From contig DASVUH010000038.1 in the NCBI GenBank assembly GCA_036387135.1, positions 1-64,000 of the forward strand: a stretch of 64,000 bases of DNA. Direction: 5' to 3'. The position numbers and the translations under genes were made by a program. Source of the DNA: JALZCH01 sp036387135. GTDB lineage: Bacteria > Acidobacteriota > Blastocatellia > Pyrinomonadales > Pyrinomonadaceae. Each line of letters opens with the position of its first letter. Positions within the stretch are counted from its first letter, which is position 1. Below are positions 1 through 8,739 of the stretch, in pieces. The notes beneath the pieces were generated by a model. That model saw nothing but the letters and a program-made list of their open reading frames with translations, was not told where the DNA came from and did no database searches.

Positions 1-83
1 TTAGTAACGGAACTTTTAGACGAAAGCAATCAGATTGTAGCAATAGTAGTTTCATCAATTAATACGGCTAGGAATCGAAAGAA

Positions 84-1775
84 ATGAGAGAAAAATCCGC
101 AATCCGCAATCCGCAATCCGCAATCAAAGACTTGTTCGGCGTTTCAACATCGCCGTCGGAAGGCAGACGGCGGTGGCAGGCGGAGCAGCGCCGGAAAAAC
201 ATTTTGCGCTTTTCTTTGCTCGCTTTGCTCGTGCTGACAATAGCGGGCGCGGGCGCGACTTTTTTTATCAAACAAACGGCGGTCGAAGCCGAAACGCCGC
301 TCGAATTTGCCGGAAAAATTATTAACGTTCGTCGGGGCGGAAATTTTCAAACCGCTTTGAATCAAGCGCGTCCGGGCGACACAATCGTTCTCGAAGCGGG
401 CGCGGAATTCGTCGGCTCATTTGAATTGCCGAACAAAGAAGGCGAAGGCGTGGTCACGATTCAATCTTCGCGCGCGGCGGAATTGCCGGAAAATGTTCGC
501 GTCAAATCCGAACAAGCTGCGCTGATGCCGAAAATTCTGTCGCCGGGCAAAGGAGTTCCGGCGATTACGACCGCGCCGCGTGCGCATCATTATCGCTTTG
601 TCGGCGTCGAGTTTTCGTCAAAAGGCGATTACGTTTATAACCTCCTTGATCTCGGCTCGGACGGTTACAAAAAACTCGAAGAGTTTCCGCATCATTTCGA
701 GTTTGACCGGGTGTATGTTCACGTTGACGCCTTGAATAAAGCGCGGCGCGGTTTTGCTTTGAATAACTCGGACACGGTAATCAAAAATTCTTACGTCGCC
801 GGATTTGCCGGAGAGCAGGACGAAACACAGGCGATTGCGAGCTGGAACGGCGTCGGGCGCTTTAAAATCATCAATAATCATATCGAAGCGGGCGGCGAGA
901 ACGTACTGTTCGGCGGCGGCGATCCGAGCATTAAGGATTTAGTGCCGACCGATATTGAGCTTCGCAATAATTTGATCACCAAACCTCAGGAGTGGCGCGG
1001 GCGGGCGACGATGAAATACACGCTCGAAATTAAAAATGCGCGCAAAGTCCAGATTGTCGGTAACATCATCGAAAATTGTTTCGACTGCATCGCTGTCGGT
1101 TTGACCGTCAGAAATCAAAACGGAACAGCGCCGTGGAGCACGATTGAGGACATTGAAATCCGCGACAACATCATCCGGCGGGCGAGCGCGGCGATAAATT
1201 TACTCGGCACGGACGACAATTTTAAAAGCCAGCGAATGAAGCGCGTGAGAGTCGTCAATAATTTGATTACGGATATTGATTCGGTCAAATGGGGCAACAA
1301 TTCGGGCGGCGGTTACTTTGTTCAATTAGCCGGGACGGAAGACGTAGAAATCGCGCATAACACGGTTTTTAACGACGGAAATATGATTACGGCGCACGGC
1401 GAGCCGAACGCCCGATTCGTTTTCCGCTACAACATTCTCCCGCACAACGATTACGGTTTGTTCGGCAACGAAGGCGGCGTCAGCCTTTCGATGCTTGGAA
1501 AACATCTGCCCGGAAGCACGTTTATCAATAACGTCATTATCAATAATCGCGGAGTTGCGGCTGATTCGATGTTGATTCCGCCGCGGAATTTTCCGGCGAT
1601 GACTTTTCCCGATGTCGGTTTTACAAATTTTCGTGGCGGCGATTACAGCTTGAAAACGGGAAGTCGCTATAAAGGAAAAGCCGAAAACAACAAAGATTAC
1701 GGCTGCGATTTCGCCCAATTAAACAAAACAATCGCCGGAGTGGAAACTTCGGCGCAGCTTGCGGTAAATAAATAA
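84..1775 (+). CDS. Membrane-anchored right-handed beta-helix protein
   Basis: The 563-residue product has a basic N-terminus, one hydrophobic segment at about residues 39-62, and then a long extracytoplasmic region. That region has repeated Asn-rich turns (NNHIEAG, RNNLITKP, GNIIENC, VNNLITD) typical of parallel beta-helix folds used by polysaccharide-active proteins. No catalytic motif could be assigned. The first dozen codons are made of a tandem AATCCGC repeat (94-125), so the ATG at 84 is uncertain and the true start may lie slightly downstream. The stop is followed after one base by the next gene's ATG, which suggests coupling with the methyltransferase and glycosyltransferase genes, so a role in surface glycan handling is inferred. 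Confidence 0.6.
   Translation: MREKSAIRNPQSAIKDLFGVSTSPSEGRRRWQAEQRRKNILRFSLLALLVLTIAGAGATFFIKQTAVEAETPLEFAGKIINVRRGGNFQTALNQARPGDTIVLEAGAEFVGSFELPNKEGEGVVTIQSSRAAELPENVRVKSEQAALMPKILSPGKGVPAITTAPRAHHYRFVGVEFSSKGDYVYNLLDLGSDGYKKLEEFPHHFEFDRVYVHVDALNKARRGFALNNSDTVIKNSYVAGFAGEQDETQAIASWNGVGRFKIINNHIEAGGENVLFGGGDPSIKDLVPTDIELRNNLITKPQEWRGRATMKYTLEIKNARKVQIVGNIIENCFDCIAVGLTVRNQNGTAPWSTIEDIEIRDNIIRRASAAINLLGTDDNFKSQRMKRVRVVNNLITDIDSVKWGNNSGGGYFVQLAGTEDVEIAHNTVFNDGNMITAHGEPNARFVFRYNILPHNDYGLFGNEGGVSLSMLGKHLPGSTFINNVIINNRGVAADSMLIPPRNFPAMTFPDVGFTNFRGGDYSLKTGSRYKGKAENNKDYGCDFAQLNKTIAGVETSAQLAVNK
94..125. repeat. Tandem heptamer repeat AATCCGC
   Basis: Four direct copies of AATCCGC plus a partial fifth lie inside the 5' end of the beta-helix gene. 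No complementary arm is visible within the window. The word class matches the heptamer arrays seen in other gene junctions here. Confidence 0.85.
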
Positions 1776-1776
1776 A

Positions 1777-2712
1777 ATGGTTTCCGAAATTAAAAATACA
1801 GCGCCGGCAAAATCCCCTGCGCCGCCTGTTTCAGGCGTCGGCGCAAACGCCTGTCTCGCCGTTTCCAGACTCTTTCTGACAGGTTCTCTAAAGCGTTTCG
1901 GTTTTCGCAAAGCTGAAATTACGCGATTTGACACGATGGAAAACTGGGTTGCCGACCGCGTCGAGCAAATCGAAGAATATGTGCAGCTTTTTAAACCTTT
2001 TTCTTCATTTGAAGGAAAAACCGTTTTGGATTTGGGCTGCAACAAAGGCTATCTGCTCAACAGCTTTTTGCAAAAAGAAAATTTTACGGCTGTTGGCGCT
2101 GATATTAACGCCGAAGCTCTGGAAATCGGTAGAGAGACATTCGGCGATAAAATTAAATTTGTTCAGTCAACGCCGGATTCGATTCCTTTGCCCGACGCCA
2201 GCGTTGACGTGATTTACACGATTGATACGGTCGAGCATTTGAGCAAACCGTCTGAGCTTTTTGCCGAATGTCATCGGATTTTGCGCCCCGGCGGTTTGTT
2301 TTTCATTCATTTTCAAGCCTTTTACGGACCTTACGGCTCGCATCTCGAAGACATTATCCCGTTTCCGTGGGCAAACGCCGTTTTTTCGATGGAGACGCTG
2401 CTCGAAGTCGCCGCGCATCTTTACGAATCGCCCGATTATCAAGTCGCCTGTTATTATTTGGACGAAAAAACCGGCGAGCGCAAACCGAATCCGTATCTGG
2501 ACAAAGCGAAATGGCGCGAATTTTTAAATCACATCACAATTCGCCATTTCAGAAGCATCATCAAAAAAACGCCTTTCCAAGTTTTGCAGCTTGAAAACAT
2601 CGGTTTCGGCGGAAAAACATTCCGATTTGGGCGTTATTTAGGAAAGCTCTCGCAAATTCCGCTCGCTGAAGAATATTTTACAAAAGCGACTTTCTGCGTT
2701 TTGAAAAAATAG
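1777..2712 (+). CDS. Class I SAM-dependent methyltransferase
   Basis: This 311-residue Rossmann methyltransferase has glycine-rich motif I (VLDLGCNKG, residues 83-91), an acidic residue after beta-2 (GADINAE, about 109) and a motif-IV-like DTVEHL stretch. It resembles the UbiE/Methyltransf_11 class. The substrate cannot be read from sequence. The first 50 residues before the conserved domain are low in similarity to the family core, so a later start (for example the Met in TMENW) is possible. The ATG sits one base after the previous stop, and a GT39-type glycosyltransferase follows at once, so a lipid or glycan substrate is plausible. Confidence 0.8.
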   Translation: MVSEIKNTAPAKSPAPPVSGVGANACLAVSRLFLTGSLKRFGFRKAEITRFDTMENWVADRVEQIEEYVQLFKPFSSFEGKTVLDLGCNKGYLLNSFLQKENFTAVGADINAEALEIGRETFGDKIKFVQSTPDSIPLPDASVDVIYTIDTVEHLSKPSELFAECHRILRPGGLFFIHFQAFYGPYGSHLEDIIPFPWANAVFSMETLLEVAAHLYESPDYQVACYYLDEKTGERKPNPYLDKAKWREFLNHITIRHFRSIIKKTPFQVLQLENIGFGGKTFRFGRYLGKLSQIPLAEEYFTKATFCVLKK

Positions 2713-2730
2713 TCCTGGAAACAAAAAGTC

Positions 2731-4185
2731 TTGGGTGAAAAAGAAAAACAACTTCACTGGCAGAAAATTCTTTTCTGTTTGTTCGCAATCGGTTTATATG
2801 CCGGTTTGCGAGTATGGAATTTTGCCGGAAATGATTTGTGGTCTGACGAAGTGTTCAGCGTTTTTACCGCGCGTCTCGATTGGACGGCGATGTTTGCCGC
2901 GTTAATCAAAGACGCCGTGCATCCGCCGCTGTTTTACATTTTGCTCAAAAGCTGGATTTTATTAGGCGGCGAGTCGGTCGCCTGGCTGCGATTGTTTCCG
3001 GTTATCGTCTCGATTCTGACGCTTTTGCCGCTTTATCTTCTTTGCCGCCAGCTAAATTTGACGCTTTTTGAATCAAGCATTGCGGTTGTTTTAATCGCAG
3101 TGAACGGTTTTTTTCTCGACTATGCATTCGATTTGCGGATGTACGGGCTGGTTCAGCTTCTGACGCTTTCGTCGCTGTGGTTATTTGCTGAATTTAATCG
3201 TTCGAGCGCAAAGTCCCAAAACACTTTAATTGCTTTATCCGCCGTTAATTCTCTTCTGGTTTTTACGCATTATTTCGGCTGGTTAATAATTTCTCTGGAA
3301 TGCTTTTATTTAATCGCCCGGCGAAGAAACAGGCTGAAAGAGTTTTTGTTCGGCGTTTTGCCGATTGTTTTATTATTTCTTCCGTGGGCGTTGACAGTAG
3401 TTCGGGCAATTGGTCAAAGAGAAAATTTTGAAAACCTCGACTGGCTGACGCGCCCCGGTTTTCGTGAATTGATTTGGTTTTACGCAACTTTAAACGGAAT
3501 CGGCGCGGCGCATACCACTTTAATCGGGATGTGCGTTTTCGGATTGCCGATTTTGATTTGGAGCTGGCGCGTGCAGCGGCAAGCAGATTTGAAAGAGACT
3601 TGGAGCTTTTTATTTTTCTTCGCTTTCGCGCCGGTTTTGCTCGTTTTTCTGCTCAGTAATCTGCTCCCGAAATCAATCTGGGAAGAGCGTTATTTGATAA
3701 TTTCCGCCGCGCCTTATCTGCTTCTCGCGGTAAAAAGCGCGTCCGAATTGCCGATGCCGAGATACAGTCGGATTTTTCCCGCTTTTATTCTGATTTGGGC
3801 TTTGACGACCGCCGTTTATCAGTTTTCATCGGAAACCGGAAAGATAAAATGGAGCGAAGTTGTCCAAACGATTGAGCAGGGAAATCAAGCTCCGAATAAA
3901 ATCTATGTGTTTGAATCGTTTGTTGATTTACCGCTTCGATTCTATTTGAACAGGGCGGACAAATTTCAAGTCGAAGTCGTTCGTAATACCGATCAAATCA
4001 AGGAAAAAAGTTTCCAATTAGTTGTTCGCGGCAGCGCTTGGCAAGAAACAAAATCGCCGCCGGAGATTTTGAAAGACAAAGGCTGTCGGATAAATCTCGA
4101 AAAAGATTTTTTTGCTCCGCGCGAAAAAGTAACTCTTTTTCAGGTTGATGGTTGTTCTCTCAGAGATTATGCGATTCAAGAGTAA
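2731..4185 (+). CDS. GT39-type polytopic membrane glycosyltransferase
   Basis: The 484-residue protein has about ten hydrophobic segments. It carries the first-loop acidic motif NDLWSDEVFS (Asp39-Glu40) and VHPPLFYILLKSW, hallmarks of the PMT/ArnT (GT-C) superfamily, which transfers sugars from polyprenyl-phosphate donors at the outer face of the inner membrane. The start is a TTG at 2731, 18 bases after the methyltransferase stop; no ATG fits better. The C-terminal ~110 residues are soluble. Acceptor and sugar are unknown. Flanking methyltransferases suggest a small surface-glycan or lipid modification operon. Confidence 0.8.
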   Translation: MGEKEKQLHWQKILFCLFAIGLYAGLRVWNFAGNDLWSDEVFSVFTARLDWTAMFAALIKDAVHPPLFYILLKSWILLGGESVAWLRLFPVIVSILTLLPLYLLCRQLNLTLFESSIAVVLIAVNGFFLDYAFDLRMYGLVQLLTLSSLWLFAEFNRSSAKSQNTLIALSAVNSLLVFTHYFGWLIISLECFYLIARRRNRLKEFLFGVLPIVLLFLPWALTVVRAIGQRENFENLDWLTRPGFRELIWFYATLNGIGAAHTTLIGMCVFGLPILIWSWRVQRQADLKETWSFLFFFAFAPVLLVFLLSNLLPKSIWEERYLIISAAPYLLLAVKSASELPMPRYSRIFPAFILIWALTTAVYQFSSETGKIKWSEVVQTIEQGNQAPNKIYVFESFVDLPLRFYLNRADKFQVEVVRNTDQIKEKSFQLVVRGSAWQETKSPPEILKDKGCRINLEKDFFAPREKVTLFQVDGCSLRDYAIQE

Positions 4186-4240
4186 AACGAGAATCAAATA
4201 ATTATGAAACCGCTTTCTTTGACAATTTATTAAGTACATA

Positions 4241-5047
4241 ATGAATAAAGTGATGCTGCCGGGTGAAAATAAAGAATTAAGAAAATGGGAGCGCGTCGAG
4301 ATCGAGCGCAGCAATGCGGAGGCGCAGCATCAGGACTTCGCCGATTTAAAAGCAGATGAAAGGCAGATTGCGCGTTATCTCGATCCGCCCGCCGATACGG
4401 CTTATTATCTCGAATACGCTTATCATCTGCTCGGCGACGTGCGCGGACGACGGGTTTTGGATTTCGGCTGCGGCAACGGCGAGAATACGATTTTGCTGGC
4501 GCGACACGGAGCGGATGTTTTTTCGATGGATATTTCGACCGAATCAATAAAGGTCGCCAGAAAGCGTCTCGAAGTTAACAATTTAAACGACGCCGTTCGA
4601 TTTTTCACCGGCTCTGCGCACGACATTCCGTTGGCGGACGAATCGGTTGACGTGGTTTTCGGAATGGCGATTTTGCATCATTTGGATTTGCCGCTCGCGG
4701 CAAAAGAAGTTTTCCGGGTTTTGAAAAAAGGCGGGCGGGCGATTTTTCAAGAGCCGGTTAGAAATTCAAAATTAGTGTGGTTCGTGAGAAATTTGATTCC
4801 GTACGAACAACCGGATTTATCGCCTTACGAAAGACCGCTGACAGATGATGAGTTAAAAACTTTTGCCCAGGATTTTTCCGGTTACAAATCGCGCGCTTTC
4901 GCTTTGCCGTATTTGAATTTGACCGAGCTTTTTACCGACAACGAAAAATTCCTGCGCCCGCTCAGACAATTTGACCGAAAAGTTTTGCAGGCAATCAAAC
5001 CGCTGGATTATTACGCTTCGATTCGGATTGTCGAAATGACCAAATAA
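4241..5047 (+). CDS. Class I SAM-dependent methyltransferase
   Basis: This 268-residue protein has motif I VLDFGCGNG (residues 72-80), an acidic position in DVFSMDIS, and the post-motif string GMAILHHLDLP, as in Methyltransf_11 enzymes. The C-terminal third (LIPYEQPDLSPYERPLTDDEL) resembles small-molecule or glycan methyltransferases but does not fix the substrate. It follows the glycosyltransferase after a 55-base AT-rich gap. It converges on the kinase gene, whose stop lies only two bases beyond, so the two transcripts must overlap. Confidence 0.82.
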   Translation: MNKVMLPGENKELRKWERVEIERSNAEAQHQDFADLKADERQIARYLDPPADTAYYLEYAYHLLGDVRGRRVLDFGCGNGENTILLARHGADVFSMDISTESIKVARKRLEVNNLNDAVRFFTGSAHDIPLADESVDVVFGMAILHHLDLPLAAKEVFRVLKKGGRAIFQEPVRNSKLVWFVRNLIPYEQPDLSPYERPLTDDELKTFAQDFSGYKSRAFALPYLNLTELFTDNEKFLRPLRQFDRKVLQAIKPLDYYASIRIVEMTK

Positions 5048-5048
5048 A

Positions 5049-7511
5049 TCAAGCGTTTTCTTCAATTCTGTGCATCAGTTCGACAAAACGCTCATCGCCG
5101 CGCAAGCTGTCCCAGTTGCGGTCGCGGTCGAACCACTCGTGATTTTCGTTGCCTAAATTGATCGCCTGTTCGAGCCAGCGAAACGCTTCGTCTTTTTCGC
5201 CTAAAAGCGCATAAGTCGAAGCCGTCCAATAAGCCATATCGAAATCGGCTTCAGCCATTTGCAGAGCGCGCGGAGTTAATTGTTCGCGCGCTTCGTCCCG
5301 TTCGCCCTGCGAGGCGAGCAAAATCCCTAAAATCGGGCGCATTCCTTCTAGATGCGGATTTTTCCCCAAAACATCGCGCATCTGCGCAATCGCCTGCTGA
5401 ACTTCGCCGTGATAAAACAAAATCCGGGCGCGGAAAATCTTAATCAGCGGATGTTCCGGCTCGATTTGTTCGGCGCGGTCTAATTCGGTGAGCGCGCGCT
5501 CGTTGTCGCCCATGTAAGCGTAAATGCGGGCGCGGTTGTAACCCGCAACGACTTTCGCCGCCGGGTCTAATTTTTCCAGCTTATCCCAACTGCGAATCGC
5601 TTTTTCGTATTCGCCGTCGAGCCGGTGCAAAACCGCCTTTGCAAAATAAAGCGGCGCTTCGTTGGGGAATTGCGCTTGCAGACGTTGAAGCTCGGCGCGC
5701 GCTTTCTTTTTCTCGCCGCGCGAGAGATAAATAAACGCCATCAAAACGCGCGCTTCGACGACATCCGGGTTAAGCTGAATCGCGTGTGAAAAAGCGGCTT
5801 CGGCGCGGTCGAAATCCTTATGATCGCCCATTCCTTTAAAAACCCGGTTGGCATAAGCCGCTCCGAGACCGGAATGCGCGTTGGCAAATTTTGAATCGAG
5901 TTCAATCGCGCGCTTGAAATTTTCAATCGCGGCTTCGCAATCGGCGAGGGCGAGAGTTTGAAAGACGAAACGCCCGAAATTGTCGCGCCCGCGCAGATAT
6001 TCTTCATAGGCGGCGGCGTTTTCGGTCGGTCGGCGACCGAGTTTTTCCTGCTCGTTCGTCGTCAGTTCGAGCTGCAAGCCTTTCAAAATGCGCTCGGCGA
6101 TAATGTCCTGAACGCCGAAAATGTCGCTCGCGTCCGAATCAATGCGGTCGCTCCAGAGAATTTCGCCGGATTCAACGTTGAGAAGCTGTGCGGTGACGCG
6201 CATTCGGTCGCCTTGTTTTAAAAACCCGGCGCTCAAAACCGCTTCAACTTGCATTTCCCGCCCGGCTTCGCGCGGATCAACGTCTTTGCCCTGATATTTG
6301 GCGATAACGGACGACGGGCGAACGACTAGCGAGCGCAATTGCGCCAGCTCGGTCGTCACGGCATCCGCCAGAGAAAATTCGTAAAACTGCGATGCGCCGT
6401 CGCCGTTCAAATTTTTAAACGGCAAAATGGCGATTGTTTTCTTGTCGCGGTCACCGAGGCTGGTAATCGTAAAATCCGACGAGCTGTCGCGCCGCGAGGG
6501 GAATTGACTTTGATTCACGCTCGTCTGCGGCGTAAAAGTTTCGGGCGATTTTGATTTTGTGCTGTTGCCGCGTTTAATCCAATTCCAGGCGCGGAAAAGC
6601 GGATTGGTATTTTCGCCGGGCGCGTGGCGCGGGCGAAACATTTCGCCGGTCATTGCCGCATAGCCCGTGATTTCCTGTAGAATTCCGCGCAAATCGTCGC
6701 GCAAATCAACGATTTTTTGATAACGGTCGCGCGGATTTTTCGCCAGAGCTTTGTCCAAAATCTGCTGAATTCGCGGCGGCACAGCATCTTTTCGCATATC
6801 CGCAATCGGCACAGGTTCGTTGTGCATTACCGCGTAACGGACTTCGACGACGGTTTTGCCTTGAAAAGCCCAGATTCCGGCGAGCATTTCGTAAAGCAAA
6901 ACGCCGGTCGAGAAAATATCCGCGCGATGATCAACTTTTTCGCCGCGCGCCTGTTCGGGCGCGGCGTAAGTGGCAGTTCCGTAAGGCACTCCGACCTCGG
7001 TTAAATCCGAGCGGTCAACTCCGTGCGGCGTGGGTTCTTCTTCGACTAATTTCGCCAGACCGAAATCCAGAATCTTGGCTTGTCCCTGCGGCGTGACGAT
7101 TACGTTTCCCGCCTTGATGTCGCGGTGAATAATTCCGCGCGAATGCGCGTAAGCCAAACCGTCGCTAACCTGAATCGCAATCGAAAGCGCGCTTTTAAGG
7201 TCGAGCGGTTTACCGTCAACAAGATGGCGCACGGTTTTGCCTTCGATGTACTGCATTGCGATGTAATGCATATCTTCGAAGTGACCGATGTCGTAAATTG
7301 TGCAAATATTCGGGTGGTCGAGCTGCGAGGCGAGCTGCGCTTCGCGCTCAAAGCGTTTGAGATTAGCGGTTTTCGCCGTTAATTCGGGCGGGAGAACTTT
7401 GATGACGACGGCGCGCCCCAGACGGGTGTCAACCGCTTTATAAACCGTCCCTTGTCCGCCTGCGCCGATTTTCTCCGTGATGCGATAATGATGAAGCTCC
7501 GTGCCAATCAT
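5049..7511 (-). CDS. Soluble Ser/Thr protein kinase with TolB-like and TPR regions
   Basis: An 820-residue three-part protein. Residues ~10-270 form a Hanks-type kinase: glycine loop GAGGQG (16-21), Lys38, HRD (129-131), DFG (149-151) and an APE-like APEQ. After a Ser/Thr/Pro-rich linker, residues ~355-490 match the TolB_N/FlgO-like region often found in adenylate-cyclase-type regulators (AILPFKNL, ILWSDRID). The rest is a TPR superhelix (for example DVVEARVLMAFIYLSRG). No transmembrane segment is visible, unlike many bacterial kinases, so it is probably cytoplasmic. The start codon gives MIGTELHHYR, the usual kinase N-terminus. Confidence 0.9.
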   Translation of the reverse strand: MIGTELHHYRITEKIGAGGQGTVYKAVDTRLGRAVVIKVLPPELTAKTANLKRFEREAQLASQLDHPNICTIYDIGHFEDMHYIAMQYIEGKTVRHLVDGKPLDLKSALSIAIQVSDGLAYAHSRGIIHRDIKAGNVIVTPQGQAKILDFGLAKLVEEEPTPHGVDRSDLTEVGVPYGTATYAAPEQARGEKVDHRADIFSTGVLLYEMLAGIWAFQGKTVVEVRYAVMHNEPVPIADMRKDAVPPRIQQILDKALAKNPRDRYQKIVDLRDDLRGILQEITGYAAMTGEMFRPRHAPGENTNPLFRAWNWIKRGNSTKSKSPETFTPQTSVNQSQFPSRRDSSSDFTITSLGDRDKKTIAILPFKNLNGDGASQFYEFSLADAVTTELAQLRSLVVRPSSVIAKYQGKDVDPREAGREMQVEAVLSAGFLKQGDRMRVTAQLLNVESGEILWSDRIDSDASDIFGVQDIIAERILKGLQLELTTNEQEKLGRRPTENAAAYEEYLRGRDNFGRFVFQTLALADCEAAIENFKRAIELDSKFANAHSGLGAAYANRVFKGMGDHKDFDRAEAAFSHAIQLNPDVVEARVLMAFIYLSRGEKKKARAELQRLQAQFPNEAPLYFAKAVLHRLDGEYEKAIRSWDKLEKLDPAAKVVAGYNRARIYAYMGDNERALTELDRAEQIEPEHPLIKIFRARILFYHGEVQQAIAQMRDVLGKNPHLEGMRPILGILLASQGERDEAREQLTPRALQMAEADFDMAYWTASTYALLGEKDEAFRWLEQAINLGNENHEWFDRDRNWDSLRGDERFVELMHRIEENA

Positions 7512-7584
7512 ACGCCAATTAGATATGCGATTTCAGATTTTAGATTGCCGCGCCAAAAACGATAATTGTAGCCCAAATAAGCAA

Positions 7585-7603
7585 AGCCGACAAACTGTCG
7601 GCT
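7585..7603 (-). terminator. Hairpin after glutaredoxin-like gene
   Basis: A perfect 7-bp stem (AGCCGAC/GTCGGCT) with a five-base loop lies 17 bases past the glutaredoxin-like stop. On the minus strand it is followed by a T-rich tract, so it is likely an intrinsic terminator separating this gene from the kinase downstream. Confidence 0.55.
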
Positions 7604-7619
7604 AATCGTCGCTGACCGT

Positions 7620-7850
7620 TCAGCCGCGCGGCGGGTCGCCCCAGCCCGATTGCACGAATTTTCCGTTTTCAACTATGCACGGAACGGTCGGGTCGCCGCC
7701 CGAAAAGCCGAACATCTCTTTGCGCCGCGCCCGGTCGTTTTCCGCGTCATACTCGACAAACGAAATGTTGTTCTCGTTGTAATAATCGCGGGCGCGCTGG
7801 CAATACGGGCAGCCCGGTTTGATGTACATCACTAAAGACATTTTTCTCAC
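7620..7850 (-). CDS. Glutaredoxin-like thioredoxin-fold protein
   Basis: A 76-residue thioredoxin-fold protein with the dithiol active site CPYC near the N-terminus and a cis-Pro region TVPCIVENGK. It should act as a small cytosolic thiol-disulfide oxidoreductase. It is slightly shorter than classical glutaredoxins and ends at an unusual GWGDPPRG followed by TGA. The frame stays open for six more codons to a TAG after this TGA (see findings). It sits upstream of, and in the same direction as, the TPR kinase and divergent from the ferredoxin gene. Confidence 0.75.
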   Translation of the reverse strand: MRKMSLVMYIKPGCPYCQRARDYYNENNISFVEYDAENDRARRKEMFGFSGGDPTVPCIVENGKFVQSGWGDPPRG

Positions 7851-7919
7851 GACTCCTTAACGAAAAGTTTAACAGCAAAAAAAACTTTGTGAAAATATTT
7901 TCGTGCTAGAATCGCTCGC

Positions 7920-8237
7920 GTGACGACCGAACCGGACATCTTCGAGCCTTACGAAAAACTAATTTCCATCGAAATCTGCGGCGAAATCCGGCAAGTGCCG
8001 GAGAATAATACGCTGCTCCGCTGTTTTCAGTTTCTCGCTCTCGAATCAATTTCAATTGGCGAATTCTGCTGGAACGGAACTTGTACGAACTGCCAGGTCT
8101 GGCTCGATAACGGAAACGAGGAAAAACCCGTTCTTGCCTGCCGCGCAAAGGTTCAAGAAAATATGAAAATTATAAAGATAAGCGATGAAATTAAGTTAAC
8201 GGAGAACGGAGAACCGAAAACGGAGAACCGAATATAA
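7920..8237 (+). CDS. [2Fe-2S] ferredoxin-like protein
   Basis: A 105-residue protein with four spaced cysteines at 50, 55, 58 and 74 (FCWNGTCTNC, then VLACRAKV). This is the plant-type [2Fe-2S] ligand pattern CX4CX2C plus a distal Cys. It probably carries electrons; the partner is unknown. The start is GTG at 7920. The last dozen residues (TENGEPKTEN) are encoded by a GGAGAAC-type junction repeat, so the natural C-terminus was probably extended or overwritten by repeat insertion. Divergent from the glutaredoxin gene. Confidence 0.8.
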   Translation: MTTEPDIFEPYEKLISIEICGEIRQVPENNTLLRCFQFLALESISIGEFCWNGTCTNCQVWLDNGNEEKPVLACRAKVQENMKIIKISDEIKLTENGEPKTENRI

Positions 8238-8283
8238 AACAATCTTCCGCTATTCTCCATTCTCAGTTCTCCATTCTCAATTC
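8199..8283. repeat. Junction inverted repeat (GGAGAAC words)
   Basis: Imperfect copies of a GGAGAAC-like word on the left are mirrored by TTCTCC-like words on the right. It overlaps the ferredoxin 3' end and ends just past the convergent rhodanese stop region. Confidence 0.6.
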
Positions 8284-8284
8284 A

Positions 8285-8605
8285 TTAATATTTAGGGACG
8301 CTCGGATCAACTTCGTCCGACCAGGCGGTAATGCCGCCTTTGAGATTGTAGAGTTCTCCTTCGTATCCGGCTTGTTTTAAGGCTTCGATTGCGCGGCTGC
8401 TTCTGCCGCCGCCGTGACAATGCAACACAGCCGGGCGCGACGAATCAAGCTCGTTCATGCGTTTAAGCATTTCTCCGCTCGGAATCAATTTGCTGTCCGG
8501 GATTTTGGCGAAATCGCGCTCGTTCTGTTCGCGCACGTCAATAATCTGCACTTCTCCGCCCGCGTCCATTTTTTGTTTCAATTCGGTTGCCGTAATTTCC
8601 TGCAT
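8285..8605 (-). CDS. Single-domain rhodanese-like protein
   Basis: A 106-residue rhodanese domain with the catalytic Cys63 in LHCHGGGRSS, preceded by IIDVREQNERDFAKIPDS and ending in KGGITAW, the standard family landmarks. It would bind persulfide and act in sulfur transfer or similar chemistry in the cytosol. It converges on the ferredoxin-like gene, and a glutaredoxin-like gene lies next to that, so three small redox or sulfur proteins are neighbours. No operon partner is evident. Confidence 0.85.
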   Translation of the reverse strand: MQEITATELKQKMDAGGEVQIIDVREQNERDFAKIPDSKLIPSGEMLKRMNELDSSRPAVLHCHGGGRSSRAIEALKQAGYEGELYNLKGGITAWSDEVDPSVPKY

Positions 8606-8739
8606 TTACTTTCTCCTGAGTTTGGTTTATAAAGACAGTGACTTGGAATCTTACAAGCCGCTCACGTCCTTTTTCAAACCTGCGAAATTTTTTTTACCTT
8701 CCTTGTTAGATTCTGCACGGCTCGCGGCTTTTAGTCAGC

